A stretch of DNA of 8,127 bases from Clostridiales bacterium (GCA_031269415.1 JAISZF010000271.1:1-8127), one strand, 5' to 3'; shown: positions 1 through 7,164, counted from the first letter of the stretch. The notes: a model not told the origin generated them from the letters alone. Numbers and translations: made by a program.

Positions 1-513
1 GGCGCGGGAATGCACCAGCAGTATGTCCGCGTCGCCGCGCTTGCCCATCTCCATGGCCTCGCCGGAACCGACGGACACCCACTTCGATGTCGTGCCGTAT
101 TTCTTATCGAACGCGGGAACCAACACGTCAAGCAAACCAGTGTCGTTGGTGCTGGTGGTGGTCGCGATTACCAATTCCGTGCCTTTTATATCGTCATAGT
201 TGACATCGGGGACGGGCTGAAGCGCCGGGGTTGCCGTTGGAGCGGCGGGCGCCATGGTAGACGAGGGAATTGGCGTAGCGACCGGCGCCACCGCTTCCGA
301 TTTATCAGGTATTGTCAAAACCTGCCCTATTTGAATAATGTTCGGGTTGGCGACGCCGTTTACCCTTGCGATTTCTTGATACGTGGTATCAAACTCGGCG
401 GCAATCCCCGAAAGCGTGTCTCCCCTCTTTACCGTGTATGTAGCGGCGTAAGCGGAAACAACGCTCGCCAATATAAGAGTAAGCGTTAAAACTAAAGACG
501 TGATTCTTTTCAT
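1..513 (-). CDS. tupA: LysM-TupA fusion: secreted tungstate-binding protein (3' end outside window)
   Basis: Start ATG at 513-511 with AGGTGAG about 7 nt upstream. The frame stays open for 171 codons to the window edge, so the C-terminal half is missing. Residues 1-24 are a signal peptide (basic MKR, hydrophobic core, SAYA/AT cleavage region). Residues about 26-69 are a LysM domain (YTVKRGDTLSGIA at the start, QIGQVLTIP at the end). Residues about 70-104 are a Pro/Thr/Ala linker. From about 111 the mature TupA fold begins, with TTTSTNDTGLLD (118-129) and GDADILLVHSRA (160-171), the family's anion-binding signatures. Known: TupA delivers tungstate to TupBC with very high affinity. Odd: there is no lipobox Cys, so it is not an ordinary Gram-positive lipoprotein; LysM may tether it to peptidoglycan (inference). 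It is also last in the transporter cluster rather than first. Tungstate is favoured over molybdate because of the AOR upstream, but sequence alone does not fully decide this. Confidence 0.93.
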   Translation of the reverse strand, partial: MKRITSLVLTLTLILASVVSAYAATYTVKRGDTLSGIAAEFDTTYQEIARVNGVANPNIIQIGQVLTIPDKSEAVAPVATPIPSSTMAPAAPTATPALQPVPDVNYDDIKGTELVIATTTSTNDTGLLDVLVPAFDKKYGTTSKWVSVGSGEAMEMGKRGDADILLVHSRA

Positions 514-531
514 TTGATTTCTCACCTTTCG

Positions 532-1269
532 TCAATAAATCATTTTTCCGGATATAAAATCCGATGTTTCCCTGTGCGCCGGGTTTTCAAACATCTCCGC
601 GCACGCGGCCCTTTCGACGATCTTCCCGCTGATGATCAAAACTGCCCTCTCGCCCAGCCGCCTGGCTTGAAACATATTATGCGTCACAAGCAGAACCGTT
701 ATGCCGCGCTCTTTGTTAGCCCTCGCGATCATTTCCTCTATGATCGCCACGTTCATCGGATCAAGGTTCGCCGTAGGCTCATCCATCAAAAGCAGGCGCG
801 GATTCAGCACCATGGCGCGCGCCAGCGACACCCTTATCGCCTCGCCGCCCGAAAGCGTGCGAGCCTTTCTCCGCAGCATATTCTCAAGCCCCAGCCATTC
901 CGCGATTTCCGTGACTTTTTCAGCCGTTTCCCGCCTGCCCGTCCGCCGTACCTTCAGGCCAAACGCGATATTCTCATATACCGATACGTTGAATAAGGCG
1001 GGCGCTTGAAAAACCATGGCCATTTTCCTTGCGGCGCCAATACCGTAATGTCTTGTACGGGAAAATTCCGCGCCCTCGAACACAACCCTGCCCTCGTCCG
1101 GCTTCACCAGACCGTTTATAATCTTAAGCAGCGTACTCTTACCCGCGCCGCTGGGACCGATCAGCGCGGTTATCAACCCTTTCTCAAGTCCAAAAGCCGG
1201 AATGTCCAGTACGGTATTGGCGCGGTAGATCTTTTTCAGGTTCTCGACTGTCAAAATTTCCGCGTCCAC
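532..1269 (-). CDS. tupC: Tungstate ABC transporter, ATP-binding protein
   Basis: A 245-aa ABC ATPase that powers tungstate uptake through TupB. Visible motifs: Walker A GPSGAGKST (38-46), Q-loop Q88, signature LSGGE (139-143; the usual last residue is Q), Walker B LLLMDEPT (159-166) with D-loop NLD, and switch His197 in VTHN. It lacks the extra C-terminal regulatory (TOBE/Mop) domain of ModC or other long importer ATPases, which fits the short TupC type. The start is GTG at 1269, five bases after the tupB stop; no strong Shine-Dalgarno is visible, so translation is probably coupled to tupB. The tupA start lies 18 bases beyond its stop. The family call rests on the pairing with TupB and TupA on either side; the ATPase alone would be hard to assign to a substrate. 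Confidence 0.93.
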   Translation of the reverse strand: MDAEILTVENLKKIYRANTVLDIPAFGLEKGLITALIGPSGAGKSTLLKIINGLVKPDEGRVVFEGAEFSRTRHYGIGAARKMAMVFQAPALFNVSVYENIAFGLKVRRTGRRETAEKVTEIAEWLGLENMLRRKARTLSGGEAIRVSLARAMVLNPRLLLMDEPTANLDPMNVAIIEEMIARANKERGITVLLVTHNMFQARRLGERAVLIISGKIVERAACAEMFENPAHRETSDFISGKMIY

Positions 1270-1273
1270 AATT

Positions 1274-1954
1274 CTAACCCGTCTTCCCTATATTTCTCAG
1301 CAATTCCAGCAGGGCGTTGACGCAGAACGAGAGTATAAGCAGAATGATCCCCAGCGCCAACGCGGTTTGAAATTCGCCCATGCCCTTGTGCAGCGCGATC
1401 GCGGTGGTCATAACTCGCGTTTGATAGCGGATATTGCCGCCCACCATCATAACCGCGCCCACCTCGGCGATTAACCTGCCGAATATGACAATGAACGCGG
1501 AATAAATCCCGTACCGCGCTTCCCTCACAACCGCCGAAGCCGCCTGAAAGGGCCGCGCCCCAAGGCTCTTGGCGGTCAGCAGTATCTGCCTGTCCACCTG
1601 AGTGACGGCGGCGGTGGAAAGGCCTGTCATCAGCGGGAACGCCAGCACGAACTGAGCGATGCACATCGCCGTCGTCGTGAACAGCAGCCGGTGATCCCCG
1701 ACCAGCCCCGTTTGGTTGGACAGCAGTATGTATACGGCCAGACCGGCTACCACAGGCGGCAGACTCATGAACGCGTTAACAATATTCATAAGAACAGCTT
1801 TCCCGGGGAAGCTGGCAAGACCGAGCGCGACGCCCGCCGGAATACCGAACGCAGCCGCCGCGATCAGCGCGATACACGTAACCCGGAGAGACAGGAATAT
1901 AACGCCGTAAGTCTCCGGATCAAGAGACGCCAGCAGGCGGACGGCTTCCTTCAA
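1274..1954 (-). CDS. tupB: Tungstate ABC transporter, permease
   Basis: An inner-membrane permease of the TupB type with about five hydrophobic segments (roughly 17-47, 54-78, 90-115, 147-172 and 195-217 of the 226-aa version). The cytoplasmic coupling loop that docks on TupC lies near 127-150, and GRLIAEVGAVMMVGGNI (159-175) is a conserved block of this permease family. Start problem: the coordinates use the first in-frame start codon, a TTG at 1954, but it lies about 30 nt from an excellent AGGAGGTGA at 1990-1982. The in-frame codons between the two read GTT TCC TAT TTC AGC GAG GCA, giving SYFSEA-LKEAVRLL, which looks like the normal N-terminus of this family. The natural start may be the GTT at 1975 (nine bases from AGGAGG) or a miscalled GTG/ATG there. 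The upstream gene's stop is at 1993-1991, just ahead of the ribosome site. Confidence 0.92.
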   Translation of the reverse strand: MKEAVRLLASLDPETYGVIFLSLRVTCIALIAAAAFGIPAGVALGLASFPGKAVLMNIVNAFMSLPPVVAGLAVYILLSNQTGLVGDHRLLFTTTAMCIAQFVLAFPLMTGLSTAAVTQVDRQILLTAKSLGARPFQAASAVVREARYGIYSAFIVIFGRLIAEVGAVMMVGGNIRYQTRVMTTAIALHKGMGEFQTALALGIILLILSFCVNALLELLRNIGKTG

Positions 1955-1981
1955 TGCCTCGCTGAAATAGGAAACCTCGCG

Positions 1982-1990
1982 TCACCTCCT
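1982..1990 (-). promoter_or_regulatory. Strong Shine-Dalgarno for tupB
   Basis: AGGAGGTGA on the minus strand directly follows the TAA of the NuoG-like gene. It is one of the best ribosome sites in the window, yet no ATG, GTG or TTG lies 5-12 nt downstream in the tupB frame. The codon at ideal distance is GTT (1975-1973). It therefore bears on the choice of tupB start. Confidence 0.75.
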
Positions 1991-2731
1991 TTATACGCCA
2001 TAAGTGGCCGCCATCGCGTCCGCGACAGCTTTTTTTCTGCACTCGCCGCATAACGCGGACGGCTCCGCCCCAGACTTTCTCGCGGCCAGTTCCAATTCTT
2101 CCATGGTTCCCGCCGGTTGACCGCAGCGCTCGCAGATTCGAAGACGGAACTCCCTGTTCCATATTGCGCGGGAAGCCGCGTCCTCTTTTACCTCAATCGC
2201 CCCTGTGGGGCAAACAGCCGCGCAGCTTCCGCATCCGACGCAATCGTCGGAAGGTTTATCATACGGCGTGGAAACCTCTTTCTCCACCCCGCGGTTCATT
2301 GCCGCTATCGCGCCTGTGCCAAGGCTCTGGCACGCTTTGACGCACAGCCCGCAGAGTATGCATTTCTCGCCGGATTTACTGGCAAATCGCTCATACTCCG
2401 GTACTTTATACAGTTTGCAAAGGCGGTTGATCCTATCAGCTTCAGGCGCGCGGGAGCGCAGCAGCGCCAAGACCACGCGTCTTTGCTGATTTACCGCGTC
2501 GCTGTCCGTAAAAACAGCGCATTCCCGTTCCACGGGATAAACGCAGGAGGTCACAATATTCCTGCGTCCGCGTATCTCAACCTCCACAATACAGACGCGG
2601 CAGCAGCCTTGCCCCGGCAATCCGTCGTGATGGCAGAGCGTGGGTATAACGATCCTGTTCCGCCTGGCTACATCCAGCAGATATTCTCCCGGCTCGCAAA
2701 CGCAGGGCTTGCCGTCTATCGTGATATTCAT
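1991..2731 (-). CDS. NuoG-N-terminal-like Fe-S subunit of NAD/ferredoxin oxidoreductase module
   Basis: A 246-aa soluble electron-transfer subunit. The N-terminal plant-type [2Fe-2S] domain uses C33, C44, C47 and C63 (PTLCHHDG, CCRVC, SC). A 2x[4Fe-4S] ferredoxin domain follows, with C124-C127-C130-C134 and C164-C167-C170-C174. The C-terminal tail holds two CxxC pairs (C200/C203 and C228/C231) that could bind a further cluster or zinc. The His-Cys3 cluster motif of true NuoG (HxxxCxxCxxxxxC) is not visible, and there is neither an [FeFe] hydrogenase H-cluster domain nor a molybdopterin domain. It is therefore a free-standing equivalent of the N-terminal part of HydA/HndD or NuoG, as in Bfu-type modules (family assignment from memory). 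ATG at 2731 overlaps the NuoF-like stop as ATGA, with AAGGAGG 8 nt upstream. It probably passes electrons between the flavin subunit and ferredoxin or the aldehyde oxidoreductase (inference). Confidence 0.88.
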   Translation of the reverse strand: MNITIDGKPCVCEPGEYLLDVARRNRIVIPTLCHHDGLPGQGCCRVCIVEVEIRGRRNIVTSCVYPVERECAVFTDSDAVNQQRRVVLALLRSRAPEADRINRLCKLYKVPEYERFASKSGEKCILCGLCVKACQSLGTGAIAAMNRGVEKEVSTPYDKPSDDCVGCGSCAAVCPTGAIEVKEDAASRAIWNREFRLRICERCGQPAGTMEELELAARKSGAEPSALCGECRKKAVADAMAATYGV

Positions 2732-4527
2732 ACGGCCAGCCTCCTTTTTGCCGCCGCGCGAACCGCGCCGAACCGGCAGACGTCACGGCAGCTTCCACAA
2801 GCGATACACGACGCCTGATCTATATTGTGAGCGGATTTTACCCCGCCCGTGATCGCGCCCGTCGGACAGGCTCGTTTACAGCGAGTACAGCCGGTACAAG
2901 CCGCGGGATCGATTTCAAAAGCGGTAAGCTTCGGACAGACGCCGGCGGGACATCGATATTCGTGTATGTGCGCGTCATATTCATCCCTGAAGTATCGTAT
3001 GGTAGTCAGCACGGGATTAGGCGCCGATTTCCCCAGCGCGCAGAGGGAAGCGCCGATCATGGTTTCCCCGATCTCCTCCAGCAGTTCGACGTCGCCCTTT
3101 TTACCGCGGCCTTCGCGGATATCCGTCAGAATTTGCAGCATCTGACGCAAGCCTTCCCGGCAGGGCGAGCATTTTCCGCAGCTTTCGCCAGCAAGGAAAT
3201 TGACATAATACCGGGCGACTTCCACCATGCAGCTTCGATCATCCATAACGATCATGCCGCCCGATCCCATCATCGCGCCGTATTGAGTGAGGGTATCGAA
3301 ATCCACCGGCAGATCCAGCATATCGGCGGGTATGCATCCGCCGGACGGACCGCCCGTTTGCACAGCTTTGAACGGCCTGTCGCCTATCACGCCGCCGCCT
3401 ATATCATATATAAGGTGGCGCAGGGAAACGCCCATGGGGATTTCAACCAATCCGGTGCGCTTGACCTTTCCCACCATCGCGAAAACCTTTGTGCCCTTGC
3501 TGTTATCGGTTCCGAGTTCGGCGAAGCTCGCGCCGCCCTCATTTATGATTACCGGAATGTTGGCGAATGTCTCCACGTTATTTAATACAGTAGGCTGGTT
3601 CCACAAGCCGCGCTGTACCGAGCGGATATACTTGGCGCGCGGCTCGCCGACGCGTCCTTCAATAGACGCCATAAGCGCCGTGCTCTCCCCGCAGACAAAC
3701 GCGCCGCCGCCGCGGACCACGGAAAGTCTCAGACTCTTCCCGCCGCCCATTAGGGAATCACCCAGTATACCCTCCTCCTCCGCGTCGCTGATAGCCCTTT
3801 GAATATGCTCGCGGGCAAGACCGTATTCATCCCGTATATACAAAAATCCCTCGCTCGCGCCGACCGCCAGCGCGCAGATCGCCATGCCCTCCAGCACGGT
3901 ATGCGGATCGCCCTCAAGGATGGAGCGATCCATAAACGCGCCGGGGTCGCCTTCGTCCCCGTTGCAAACGACATATTTCGGCTCGGCTTCATAACCCGCC
4001 GCCGTACGCCACTTACGCCCTGTCGGGAAGCCCGCCCCGCCGCGGCCGCGCAAACCGGAGATCTCCACTTCGCGGATGATTTCATCCGGCGTCATAGCCA
4101 GTGCTTTTTTTAAGGCTTCGTATCCGCCGCGCGCTCTATAATCCGCAAGCTGCCCCGGATCTATCTCGCCGATATTGCGCAGCGCGACCTTACGCTGCGG
4201 CGTGTAGAACGGATTCGCCTTTTGACTTAACACGGGCTTGCCCTCTTCATCTCTGAAAAGCAGACGATTCACAGGCTTGCCTCCGATGCTTGCCGCAATG
4301 GCCGGGGCGTCTTTTGGCTTAACCCTGTAATATGATATATCATCCGGCATGATCCGGACGATTGGCCCGTTCTCACAAAAGCCGTTGCAGCCGGTCTGCT
4401 TAACAGCCGTTTTCACGGAAGCGTCCGCGCCGATTTCCAAAAGCGCGCGGCTCAGGGCTTCGGTCACGTCGATACTGCCGTTGGCGATACAGCCGGTGCC
4501 GCAGCAGACCAAAACGGTACAGTTCAC
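2728..4527 (-). CDS. NuoF-like NAD(H)/FMN flavin subunit with extra ferredoxin domains
   Basis: A 599-aa homologue of HydB/HndC/NuoF. The N-terminal thioredoxin-like [2Fe-2S] domain has C8, C13, C47 and C51. The FMN/NAD(H) core has GLRGRGGAGFPTGRKW (158-173), CNGDEGDPGAFMDR (188-201) and CGESTALMASIEG (279-291). The N3-type [4Fe-4S] site is C450-C453-C456 (ESCGKCSPC) plus C496 (SLCALG). A CPAGVC block (526-531) follows, then a C-terminal two-cluster ferredoxin domain, C544-C547-C550-C554 and C574-C577-C580-C584. This architecture is typical of bifurcating HydB-type subunits rather than Complex I NuoF, which lacks both end domains. It is the site of NAD+ reduction or NADH oxidation and, in bifurcating relatives, of the flavin chemistry. 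The start is GTG at 4527, overlapping the NuoE-like stop as GTGA. The usual CGEETAL reads CGESTAL here. NAD versus NADP preference cannot be told from this. Confidence 0.93.
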   Translation of the reverse strand: MNCTVLVCCGTGCIANGSIDVTEALSRALLEIGADASVKTAVKQTGCNGFCENGPIVRIMPDDISYYRVKPKDAPAIAASIGGKPVNRLLFRDEEGKPVLSQKANPFYTPQRKVALRNIGEIDPGQLADYRARGGYEALKKALAMTPDEIIREVEISGLRGRGGAGFPTGRKWRTAAGYEAEPKYVVCNGDEGDPGAFMDRSILEGDPHTVLEGMAICALAVGASEGFLYIRDEYGLAREHIQRAISDAEEEGILGDSLMGGGKSLRLSVVRGGGAFVCGESTALMASIEGRVGEPRAKYIRSVQRGLWNQPTVLNNVETFANIPVIINEGGASFAELGTDNSKGTKVFAMVGKVKRTGLVEIPMGVSLRHLIYDIGGGVIGDRPFKAVQTGGPSGGCIPADMLDLPVDFDTLTQYGAMMGSGGMIVMDDRSCMVEVARYYVNFLAGESCGKCSPCREGLRQMLQILTDIREGRGKKGDVELLEEIGETMIGASLCALGKSAPNPVLTTIRYFRDEYDAHIHEYRCPAGVCPKLTAFEIDPAACTGCTRCKRACPTGAITGGVKSAHNIDQASCIACGSCRDVCRFGAVRAAAKRRLAV

Positions 4528-5006
4528 ACCGCCGCCCCCTCTCTCAGCCTGTTAAAGATATCGGGCAGCGATTCCAGTGTTACCTTGCCGTAATAAACCC
4601 CGTCCACGACCATTACCGGCGCGAGCGCGCAGGAACCCAGGCAGTTTACCAATTCCAGCGAAAATTCCCCGTCTTCTGTTGTTTCTTCAGGCCCGATCCC
4701 CAGCGCGGCCATAATACCGTTCAAGAGATTAACAGATCCGCGGATATGGCAGGCGGTGCCGTCACAGACCTTGATAATATGGTTTCCCTTGGGTTTAAGG
4801 CTTAAGGCTTTATAAAATGTGGCCATGGAATATAATTCCGCCACAGGGCAGTTCAGATACTCAGCCAACGCTGTTAATCCCTCGGGAGGGATATAGTTAT
4901 AGCGCCGCTGCATGTCTTGCATGACGGCCAGCGCATACCTGCGATCACTCGGATAAGCGCGCGTAAGCCGGTCGAAATCCTGATCGGAAATGGCTGGTAT
5001 CGCCAT
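4524..5006 (-). CDS. NuoE-like [2Fe-2S] thioredoxin-fold subunit
   Basis: About 160 aa, matching the 24-kDa NuoE/HydC/HndA family. An N-terminal helical bundle (AYPSDRRYALAVMQDMQ, SMATFYKALSLKPKG) precedes the thioredoxin-like [2Fe-2S] domain. Cluster cysteines are VCDGTAC and NCLGSC, i.e. C81, C86, C122 and C126 when counted from the ATG at 5006. APVMVVDGVYYGK, the usual closing strand, is present. In HydABC/Hnd enzymes this subunit sits beside the flavin subunit and carries the N1a-type cluster. Start: a GTG at 5009 immediately precedes an ATG at 5006. AGAAGG lies just upstream and overlaps the GTG, so ATG is preferred, although spacing is short for both. It is separated from the MoaD gene by a gap of about 70 bases that holds a terminator-like hairpin, and it overlaps the next gene by four bases. 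Confidence 0.92.
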   Translation of the reverse strand: MAIPAISDQDFDRLTRAYPSDRRYALAVMQDMQRRYNYIPPEGLTALAEYLNCPVAELYSMATFYKALSLKPKGNHIIKVCDGTACHIRGSVNLLNGIMAALGIGPEETTEDGEFSLELVNCLGSCALAPVMVVDGVYYGKVTLESLPDIFNRLREGAAV

Positions 5007-5021
5007 CACCTTCTTTTTCAG

Positions 5022-5052
5022 AAAAATCGCGGGCGGACACAGCCCGCCCGCG
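5022..5052 (-). terminator. Terminator-like hairpin between MoaD and NuoE-like genes
   Basis: Read on the minus strand, a perfect 9-bp G/C-only stem (5052-5044 with 5036-5028, CGCGGGCGG and its complement) encloses a 7-nt loop. A TTTTT run (5026-5022) follows one base after the stem. This has the form of an intrinsic terminator, but it lies inside the operon, 22 bases after the MoaD stop and only about 15 bases before the NuoE-like start. It may be a partial terminator or a processing/stability hairpin that lowers or separates expression of the downstream genes. The T run is short, so leaky termination is likely (inference). Confidence 0.6.
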
Positions 5053-5074
5053 TCGTCAAAAACGTATAATACCG

Positions 5075-5350
5075 TTACCCGCCAGCGACCATCGGAAACA
5101 GCGACACCACATCGGTTTCGGAAAGCGCGGTTTCCTTTCCTTTAAGATATTGAATATTTCGACCATTTACCAACACAATAGCGTCGGCGCCAATGTCTTT
5201 CCCGTCGGGTGTAAAGAGTTTAGCGCGCATAGCCTCACCGTAGCGATCCGCCACATATGTCAGCAAAGCCCACACGTCGCTCGGCGCTGGGACATCAGTT
5301 TCACTGCAGCCCGTTAAACCCCTGTATGTCGCGAAGAATTTTACCTTCAT
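5075..5350 (-). CDS. MoaD/ThiS-family sulfur carrier for the pterin cofactor
   Basis: A 91-aa beta-grasp protein of usual MoaD length, beginning MKVKFFATYRGLTG and ending SLFPMVAGG. The exposed C-terminal Gly-Gly is the residue pair that MoeB/ThiF-type enzymes adenylate and load as a thiocarboxylate. MoaD then gives its sulfur to molybdopterin synthase (MoaE) to make the dithiolene that holds molybdenum or tungsten. VLVNGRNIQYLKGKETALSETD is the typical central block. No MoaE or MoeB is encoded here, so partners must lie elsewhere. It starts 8 bases after the AOR stop without a clear Shine-Dalgarno, so coupling to AOR translation is likely. MoaD-like genes beside AOR genes are a known pattern, and this copy probably serves the tungsten cofactor (inference). 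Confidence 0.88.
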   Translation of the reverse strand: MKVKFFATYRGLTGCSETDVPAPSDVWALLTYVADRYGEAMRAKLFTPDGKDIGADAIVLVNGRNIQYLKGKETALSETDVVSLFPMVAGG

Positions 5351-5358
5351 AACCGTGA

Positions 5359-7164
5359 TCAGGCGTACGCGATGCCTAGTTCGCTCTTCTTTTCGTGTGT
5401 GGGTATGCCTTCCGGATCCCAGCCTCGCAACTGGTAGTATTCCCCAAGCATGGCATACAGCTCAGCTACTTTACCGGCGGCGGGTCCGCCGGGCAGCTTT
5501 TCGCGAAGCAAGCGCGGGGGAAGCGTGTCCTTTTCGACGCCGGCGGCAATATTAAAGTGCTTTTCCAGGTTCCATACGCGTTCGCCTTTAAGCAGGATCT
5601 CTTCGTCCGTTTCGTCGGTTCCGACCGCTTCACGGTACTGAGCGGCAATCTCCGGAAGCCCCAGGCCGAACGTGGTGAACAGGCATAACCCGCTGGAATC
5701 AATCAGCGCGGTAAGATCTTGAAACAGCTTCAGCAGCCCGGCCTTACCTTCGGTTACAAGCGGATCGACTTTCAACGGCACGCCCAGGATCTCCGGCGAG
5801 GTCAGATATCCGCGCACATGACAGCCGCCTCGGTTGGAAGTCGCGTACTCCAACGCCATGCCTTGAAGGGCGCGACCGTCGTAAGCGGGCATTTCCTGTT
5901 TCTTGACGCTCATGGAGAGTTCGGGATGCCCGTATTTCTCCGCAAGACGATACGAACCCAGCGCTAGAATCTGTCCAAAACCCTCATTCTTTCCAGTGGC
6001 CTCGGTGAGGCTCACAATGGCGTGAGCGTCGCCGAAGCGCAGCGGGAAGCCTATCTCTTCTTCGGGAATCACCCCCATTTCACTGAGTTCCATCGCGCAG
6101 GCGATAGTAGCCCCCAACGTGATTGGGTCCATCCCATACTCGTTACAAAGGAAGTTTGCCTTGCATATAGCGGCCAGATCGGATACGCCGCAATCCGCGC
6201 CGTAAGACCAGCCGGCCTCGTATTCGGGGCCTTCACCGGAACTCTTGAACGGACCGTCGGGCACGCGGGTAACGCGCGCGCAGTCTATGGAGCAGCCGAA
6301 ACAGCCCTTGTTTTTAACCAGATATTTATCGGCCAGCGCCTCCCCGCCCGTCGCGTCCGCTTCAGGGAAATACGCGCCGTCGCGCCAGTTGCGCGTGGGA
6401 AGTCCGCCGCTTTCGTTGATGATATTAACCAATACTTGGGTGCCCAGCGCGGCAAGCCCCGCGCCGCCGACCGGATGGGCCTTGAGTTTTTTGCGGGCGT
6501 CCGTCAGGGCGTCGAGGAATTTTTCCGGCCTTGCCACAGTTATGGAACCTGTTCCGCGAACCGCCACGGCCTTGAGTTTCTTCGAGCCCATGACCGCGCC
6601 CAGCCCGCCGCGCCCGGCCGCGCGGTGTTTATCGTTCATAATGCCGCTGAAGAAACATCCATTTTCTCCAGGTGGCCCGATACAGGAGATCTTAAAGGAT
6701 TCCCCGCAGTCCCTATTCAGGAGATCGGTGGTCTCAAACACCGTTTTTCCCCAGATCGAAGACGCGTCGCGGATCTCAACCTTGTCGTCATTTATATACA
6801 GATAAACCGGGGATTCACTCGCGTTTTCAAAAATTATCCCGTCATATCCGGCGTACTTGAGTTCCGGCCCAAAATACCCGCCGGAGTTCGCCGCGCCGAT
6901 AGTCCCGGTAAGCGGTGCTTTCGCCACGACCTCGAACCTTCCGGCGGAGGAAGCCGCCGTACCGGTCAGAGGACCGGTCGTGTAGATCAATTTATTTTCC
7001 GGCGACAAGGGTTCAACCTTGGGATCAACCTCATCGCAGAAATACTTCGTGCCCAAGCCCCTCGCGCCGACATAGGCGTGCGCGTCTTTGCTGTTCAAGG
7101 GCTCTTTTTTGATGGTTTTCGCCGCGAGGTCTACCCGCAGAATCGTTCCGACCCAGGCGTTCAT
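5359..7164 (-). CDS. aor: Tungsten-containing aldehyde:ferredoxin oxidoreductase, catalytic subunit
   Basis: A 601-aa AOR-family enzyme, full length for the family. It oxidises aldehydes to carboxylic acids (or the reverse) at a tungsten-bispterin centre beside one [4Fe-4S] cluster. Cluster ligands C288, C291, C295 (CFGCSIDC) and C494 (DSSGLC) are all present and fall at the positions I recall for Pyrococcus furiosus AOR. Pterin-binding signatures include AGRGGLGAVMGSKKLKAV (183-200), NEYGMDP (341-347) and IDSSGLC (488-494). Candidate catalytic residues are Glu in GPEYEAGW (E314 or E316) and His449 in NRGGCHVRGY. There is no signal peptide, so it is cytoplasmic. ATG at 7164 overlaps the ferredoxin-subunit stop as ATGA, with a GGAGAGGGGG ribosome site. 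With its neighbours it resembles the WorL subunit of multi-subunit bacterial tungsten oxidoreductases. The substrate cannot be read from sequence. Confidence 0.95.
   Translation of the reverse strand: MNAWVGTILRVDLAAKTIKKEPLNSKDAHAYVGARGLGTKYFCDEVDPKVEPLSPENKLIYTTGPLTGTAASSAGRFEVVAKAPLTGTIGAANSGGYFGPELKYAGYDGIIFENASESPVYLYINDDKVEIRDASSIWGKTVFETTDLLNRDCGESFKISCIGPPGENGCFFSGIMNDKHRAAGRGGLGAVMGSKKLKAVAVRGTGSITVARPEKFLDALTDARKKLKAHPVGGAGLAALGTQVLVNIINESGGLPTRNWRDGAYFPEADATGGEALADKYLVKNKGCFGCSIDCARVTRVPDGPFKSSGEGPEYEAGWSYGADCGVSDLAAICKANFLCNEYGMDPITLGATIACAMELSEMGVIPEEEIGFPLRFGDAHAIVSLTEATGKNEGFGQILALGSYRLAEKYGHPELSMSVKKQEMPAYDGRALQGMALEYATSNRGGCHVRGYLTSPEILGVPLKVDPLVTEGKAGLLKLFQDLTALIDSSGLCLFTTFGLGLPEIAAQYREAVGTDETDEEILLKGERVWNLEKHFNIAAGVEKDTLPPRLLREKLPGGPAAGKVAELYAMLGEYYQLRGWDPEGIPTHEKKSELGIAYA

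Noticed and set aside
1920..2162. Frameshift joining the NuoG-like gene to tupB through a GTG at 1985
   Set aside because: That frame ends after about 20 codons inside tupB and has no similarity to either neighbour; simple reinitiation explains the junction better.
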